Both the position numbers and the translations under genes were made by a program. Shown here piece after piece: positions 61,378 through 64,000 of a stretch of 64,000 nucleotides of DNA. The DNA comes from Bryocella elongata (GTDB taxonomy: Bacteria; Acidobacteriota; Terriglobia; Terriglobales; Acidobacteriaceae). The notes beneath the pieces are model-generated. The model was not told where the DNA came from, did no database searches, and saw only the letters and a program-made list of their open reading frames with translations. Location of the stretch: assembly GCF_900108185.1 (NCBI RefSeq), contig NZ_FNVA01000003.1:62001-126000 (forward strand). Reading direction: 5' to 3'. Numbering within the stretch: position 1 is the first letter of the stretch; every line of letters starts with the position of its first letter.

Positions 61378-63864
61378 ATGGATCGCAAGCTGGCCCTGGC
61401 GCTCGCGCTGTCTTTCACTATCCCTGTCTGCGCGCAGACCGAGTTGAAGTATCAGCAGCCGCCCGCGGCCATTGAACAGCTGTTGGATGCCCCGCCGACG
61501 CCCACAGCGCGTGTATCTCCGGACCGCAAGGTGCTGCTGATCGAGCAGCCCGCGACGTTTCCGACGATCGCCGATGTGGCGGCGCCGCGCTATCGGCTGG
61601 CAGGCATCCGGTTCAACCCTGTCATCAGCGGACCGAGCGTGGTGACCTACGACATCGCGCTGAAGCTGCAGCCCGTGGCTGGAGGCGAAGCGAAGGCCGT
61701 GACTGGCCTGCCGGCAAAGTTGAAGGCTTCTGACGCCAGCTTCTCTCCGGATGCGAAGCACATCGCGTTCGTGCGCACTGTGGATGCTCCGGCGACGATG
61801 GCCGGGCAGGAGCTTTGGGTCATCGATGTGGCTACCGCGGCCGCGAATCGCGTGGGTGCGGTGCACCTGAACTCGATCCTCGGGCATCCGTGCGAGTGGC
61901 TGCCGGATTCGACGGGGCTGCTGTGCAAGACGGTGCCTGCGACACGCGGCGCTGCGCCGAAGGAGACGGGTGTTCCGACCGGCCCGCATGTACAGGAAAA
62001 CCTGGGCACCAAGCGGCCTGCACCGACCTATGAGGATCTGCTAAAGACGCCTGAAGATGCCGCGATCTTTGAGTACTATGCAACATCGCAGCTGGCGGTG
62101 GTATCGCTGGGCGGCGTGGTAAAGCCGCTCGCGGTGAAGGGCGTAGTCGAAGGCGCAAAGCCTTCGCCGGATGGCCACTATGCGATGGTGTCCCTGATCC
62201 ATCGGCCGTTCAGCTACACGATTCCCTACGAGCGGTTTCCTCAGCTGACGGAGATTGCGTCGCTGAAGGGTTCAGCGTCGCCGCATGTTCTGCAGGACCG
62301 CCCTGCGGTGGACGATCTGCCTATCAGCCGCGACGCGGTGCAGCCTGGGCCGCGCGACTATAGCTGGCGCTCGGATGCACCTTCGACTGTGGTGTGGGTG
62401 GAGGCTGCGGACAACGGCGATCCCAAGATGAAGACCAATGTGCGTGACCGCGTGAAGGCTCTGCCTGCACCGTTTACCGGCGAAGCGACGACGCTGGTGG
62501 AGCTGGCGATGCGTGTGCAGCGCGGCTTTGGTGCGGCAGCAGCTGGCCCTGTGCAGTGGGGCAATGAGCACCTTGCTCTGGTGACGGAGTCGCGCTGGGC
62601 GGACCGCAAGACTGCGATTGTGGCGTTCGATCCGAGCACTCCGGACAACACGACGATGCTGTACGAGGGGTCATCGCAGGATCGGTATCACTCGCCGGGA
62701 CGGCCGATGACGGAGTCGAATGCGGCTGGGCATCCCGTGCTGCAGCTCACACCGGATGGCTCGGGGATCTACTTCTCATCGGAGGGCGCTTCGCCCAAGG
62801 GCGACTTCCCCTTCGTGGGCGTGATGCCGATCGCAGGAGGCAAGGAGTCGGTGCTGTTCCACTCTGTCGATCCTTACTATGCGCAGCCCGTGGCCCTGCT
62901 GGCCGGCAACACGCAGCTGCTGGTGCGCCGCGAGGCTGCGACGGAGTCTCCCAATTACTTTGCCGCGACGTTGAAGGCAGGTGCAGCGGACTTCCGCCAG
63001 GTGACGCACTTCGCTTCACCGTATGCGGGCATCGCGATGCCTACCCACCAGCTGCTGCACTACAAACGCGCCGACGGCGTGGAGCTGACGGCGACTTTGT
63101 GGCTGCCTGCAGGCTATGACAAATCGCAAGGCCCGCTGCCGACGCTGATCGAAGCCTATCCGGCGGAGTTCAAGACACGTGCCGCTGCGGCGCAGGTGAC
63201 AGGTTCCACCAACCGCTTCCCGAGCTTCGGTTGGGGCGGCTCACCGGTGTACTTTGCGCAGAACGGCTATGCGGTGATGGAGAACGCCGCGATTCCGATC
63301 ATCGGGGAAGGCGACAAGGAGCCGAACGATACCTACGTCGAGCAACTGGTGGAAGGTGCGAAGGCTGCCGTAGAAGCCGGTGTCGCAACCGGCACGGTGG
63401 ATCGCAATCGCATCGGCGTGATGGGCCACAGCTATGGCGCGTTCATGACGGCGAACCTGCTGGCGCATACGGACATCTTCCGCGCGGGCATCGCTCGCTC
63501 GGGAGCGTACAACCGCTCGCTGACGCCGTTCGGCTTCCAGAACGAAGAGCGCACCTACTGGCAGGCGCCGCAGGTGTACTTCGAGATGTCGCCGTTCAGC
63601 TACGCCGACAAGATCAAGACACCGATCCTGTTGATTCATGGCGAGGCCGACGACAACACCGGCACCTTCCCGATCCAAAGCGAGCGGTTGTACGCGGCGC
63701 TGCAGGGCCAGGGAGCAACGGTGCGGCTGGTGTTTCTGCCGCTGGAGCCGCATCACTACGGAGCGCACGAGAGCCTGCAGCACATGCTGTGGGAGATGAA
63801 TCGCTGGCTGGACACGTACGTGAAGCCGATGACGCCAGCGGTTGCTCCTGCGAAGAACGACTAG
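61378..63864 (+). CDS. Secreted S9-family peptidase (glutamyl/acylaminoacyl peptidase-like)
   Basis: The protein has 828 residues with a signal peptide (MDRKLALALALSFTIPVCAQ). The N-terminal beta-propeller (SPDAKHIAFVRTVD; TPDGSGIYFSSEGASPKGDF) precedes the alpha/beta-hydrolase domain. The catalytic triad is GHSYGAFM (Ser685), GEADDNTGTF (Asp758/759) and EPHHYGAHES (His792/793). The layout is closest to S9D glutamyl endopeptidase-like enzymes. A hairpin terminator follows. It is one of two S9 enzymes in this window, and the sequences are not closely alike. Confidence 0.9.
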   Translation: MDRKLALALALSFTIPVCAQTELKYQQPPAAIEQLLDAPPTPTARVSPDRKVLLIEQPATFPTIADVAAPRYRLAGIRFNPVISGPSVVTYDIALKLQPVAGGEAKAVTGLPAKLKASDASFSPDAKHIAFVRTVDAPATMAGQELWVIDVATAAANRVGAVHLNSILGHPCEWLPDSTGLLCKTVPATRGAAPKETGVPTGPHVQENLGTKRPAPTYEDLLKTPEDAAIFEYYATSQLAVVSLGGVVKPLAVKGVVEGAKPSPDGHYAMVSLIHRPFSYTIPYERFPQLTEIASLKGSASPHVLQDRPAVDDLPISRDAVQPGPRDYSWRSDAPSTVVWVEAADNGDPKMKTNVRDRVKALPAPFTGEATTLVELAMRVQRGFGAAAAGPVQWGNEHLALVTESRWADRKTAIVAFDPSTPDNTTMLYEGSSQDRYHSPGRPMTESNAAGHPVLQLTPDGSGIYFSSEGASPKGDFPFVGVMPIAGGKESVLFHSVDPYYAQPVALLAGNTQLLVRREAATESPNYFAATLKAGAADFRQVTHFASPYAGIAMPTHQLLHYKRADGVELTATLWLPAGYDKSQGPLPTLIEAYPAEFKTRAAAAQVTGSTNRFPSFGWGGSPVYFAQNGYAVMENAAIPIIGEGDKEPNDTYVEQLVEGAKAAVEAGVATGTVDRNRIGVMGHSYGAFMTANLLAHTDIFRAGIARSGAYNRSLTPFGFQNEERTYWQAPQVYFEMSPFSYADKIKTPILLIHGEADDNTGTFPIQSERLYAALQGQGATVRLVFLPLEPHHYGAHESLQHMLWEMNRWLDTYVKPMTPAVAPAKND

Positions 63865-63885
63865 TCGCACTGGCTAAGAAAGATT

Positions 63886-63921
63886 GGGCCGTACAGAGGG
63901 TAACTCCAATCTGTACGGCCC
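63886..63921. terminator. Hairpin terminator after the S9 peptidase gene
   Basis: Perfect 12-bp arms GGGCCGTACAGA (63886-63897) and TCTGTACGGCCC (63910-63921) enclose a 12-nt loop. It may serve the gene entering from the right on the minus strand too. Confidence 0.8.
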
Positions 63922-63966
63922 TCATCTTGTCTGCGGGCTCACGTCATAGACGAGCCAGGGAGCGGC

Positions 63967-64000
63967 TTACTTCACGGTTGAGTCATCGGGGAAGAAGACC
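63967..64000 (-). CDS. Possible 3' end of a truncated minus-strand gene
   Basis: The last 34 bases contain a minus-strand TAA (63967-63969) preceded by open codons ending DDSTVK. The shared terminator at 63886-63921 supports a convergent gene here. Too little is visible to identify it. Confidence 0.3.
   Translation of the reverse strand, partial: VFFPDDSTVK

Overview
The window is a high-GC chromosomal segment that most resembles an acidobacterium of the Terriglobus/Granulicella/Edaphobacter type (Acidobacteriaceae). This is inferred from gene content, since no rRNA gene is present. The pointers are choice-of-anchor-D repeat proteins, Oar-like carboxypeptidase-regulatory modules, many secreted S9/S10/M14/M16 peptidases, a CadC-type regulator carrying TPR-like repeats, and ribosomal proteins with Ala/Pro-rich tails. 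No rRNA operon, prophage, insertion sequence or CRISPR array is visible. The region reads as ordinary chromosome with a few accessory insertions.

Layout: 1-6.3 kb holds a 5'-truncated M16 peptidase, a secreted alpha/beta hydrolase, an RlmI-like rRNA methyltransferase, a CsbD-like membrane protein and a BaiN-like flavoprotein. 6.3-13.7 kb is one minus-strand gene for a roughly 2470-residue secreted protein (beta-propeller-like Asp-box repeats followed by 13 ASH-type repeats). 14.3-17.9 kb carries hslV and hslU, split by a two-gene nucleotidyltransferase module. 18-25 kb holds a small membrane protein with TetR-type operators, a TetR regulator, and a glycan cluster of one GT2 and three polytopic membrane proteins. 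25-29.5 kb has transaldolase, a GlgM-type glycogen synthase, and a translationally coupled ECF sigma/TonB pair. 29.5-36.5 kb has two secreted serine peptidases (S9, S10), an FkbH-like protein and a VOC protein. 36.5-42.6 kb is the housekeeping block: ispE, tRNA-Gln, prs, rplY, pth, rpsF, rpsR, rplI. 42.6-53 kb has a Tat-exported PLP enzyme, an orphan MacB-like permease, a 2058-residue alpha-2-macroglobulin and a PQQ-type sugar dehydrogenase. 53-64 kb has tRNA-Ser, a CadC-like regulator, an M14 carboxypeptidase, a YafY/DinB pair, a cupin and a second S9 peptidase.

The most unusual signals are mostly non-coding or architectural. Long imperfect inverted repeats built from short repeated words fill three consecutive gaps in the prs-rplY-pth-rpsF block. 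Eight-base AGCAGAAC words sit at the 3' ends of three unrelated genes, each next to a hairpin. ispE carries an insert of about 75 codons that contains a near-consensus sigma-70 promoter. The alpha-2-macroglobulin contains pseudopilin-like and Oar-receptor-like cassettes. The giant ASH protein has a complete lipoprotein-signal-like segment near its C-terminus. hslV has a 33-residue leader before its catalytic threonine.
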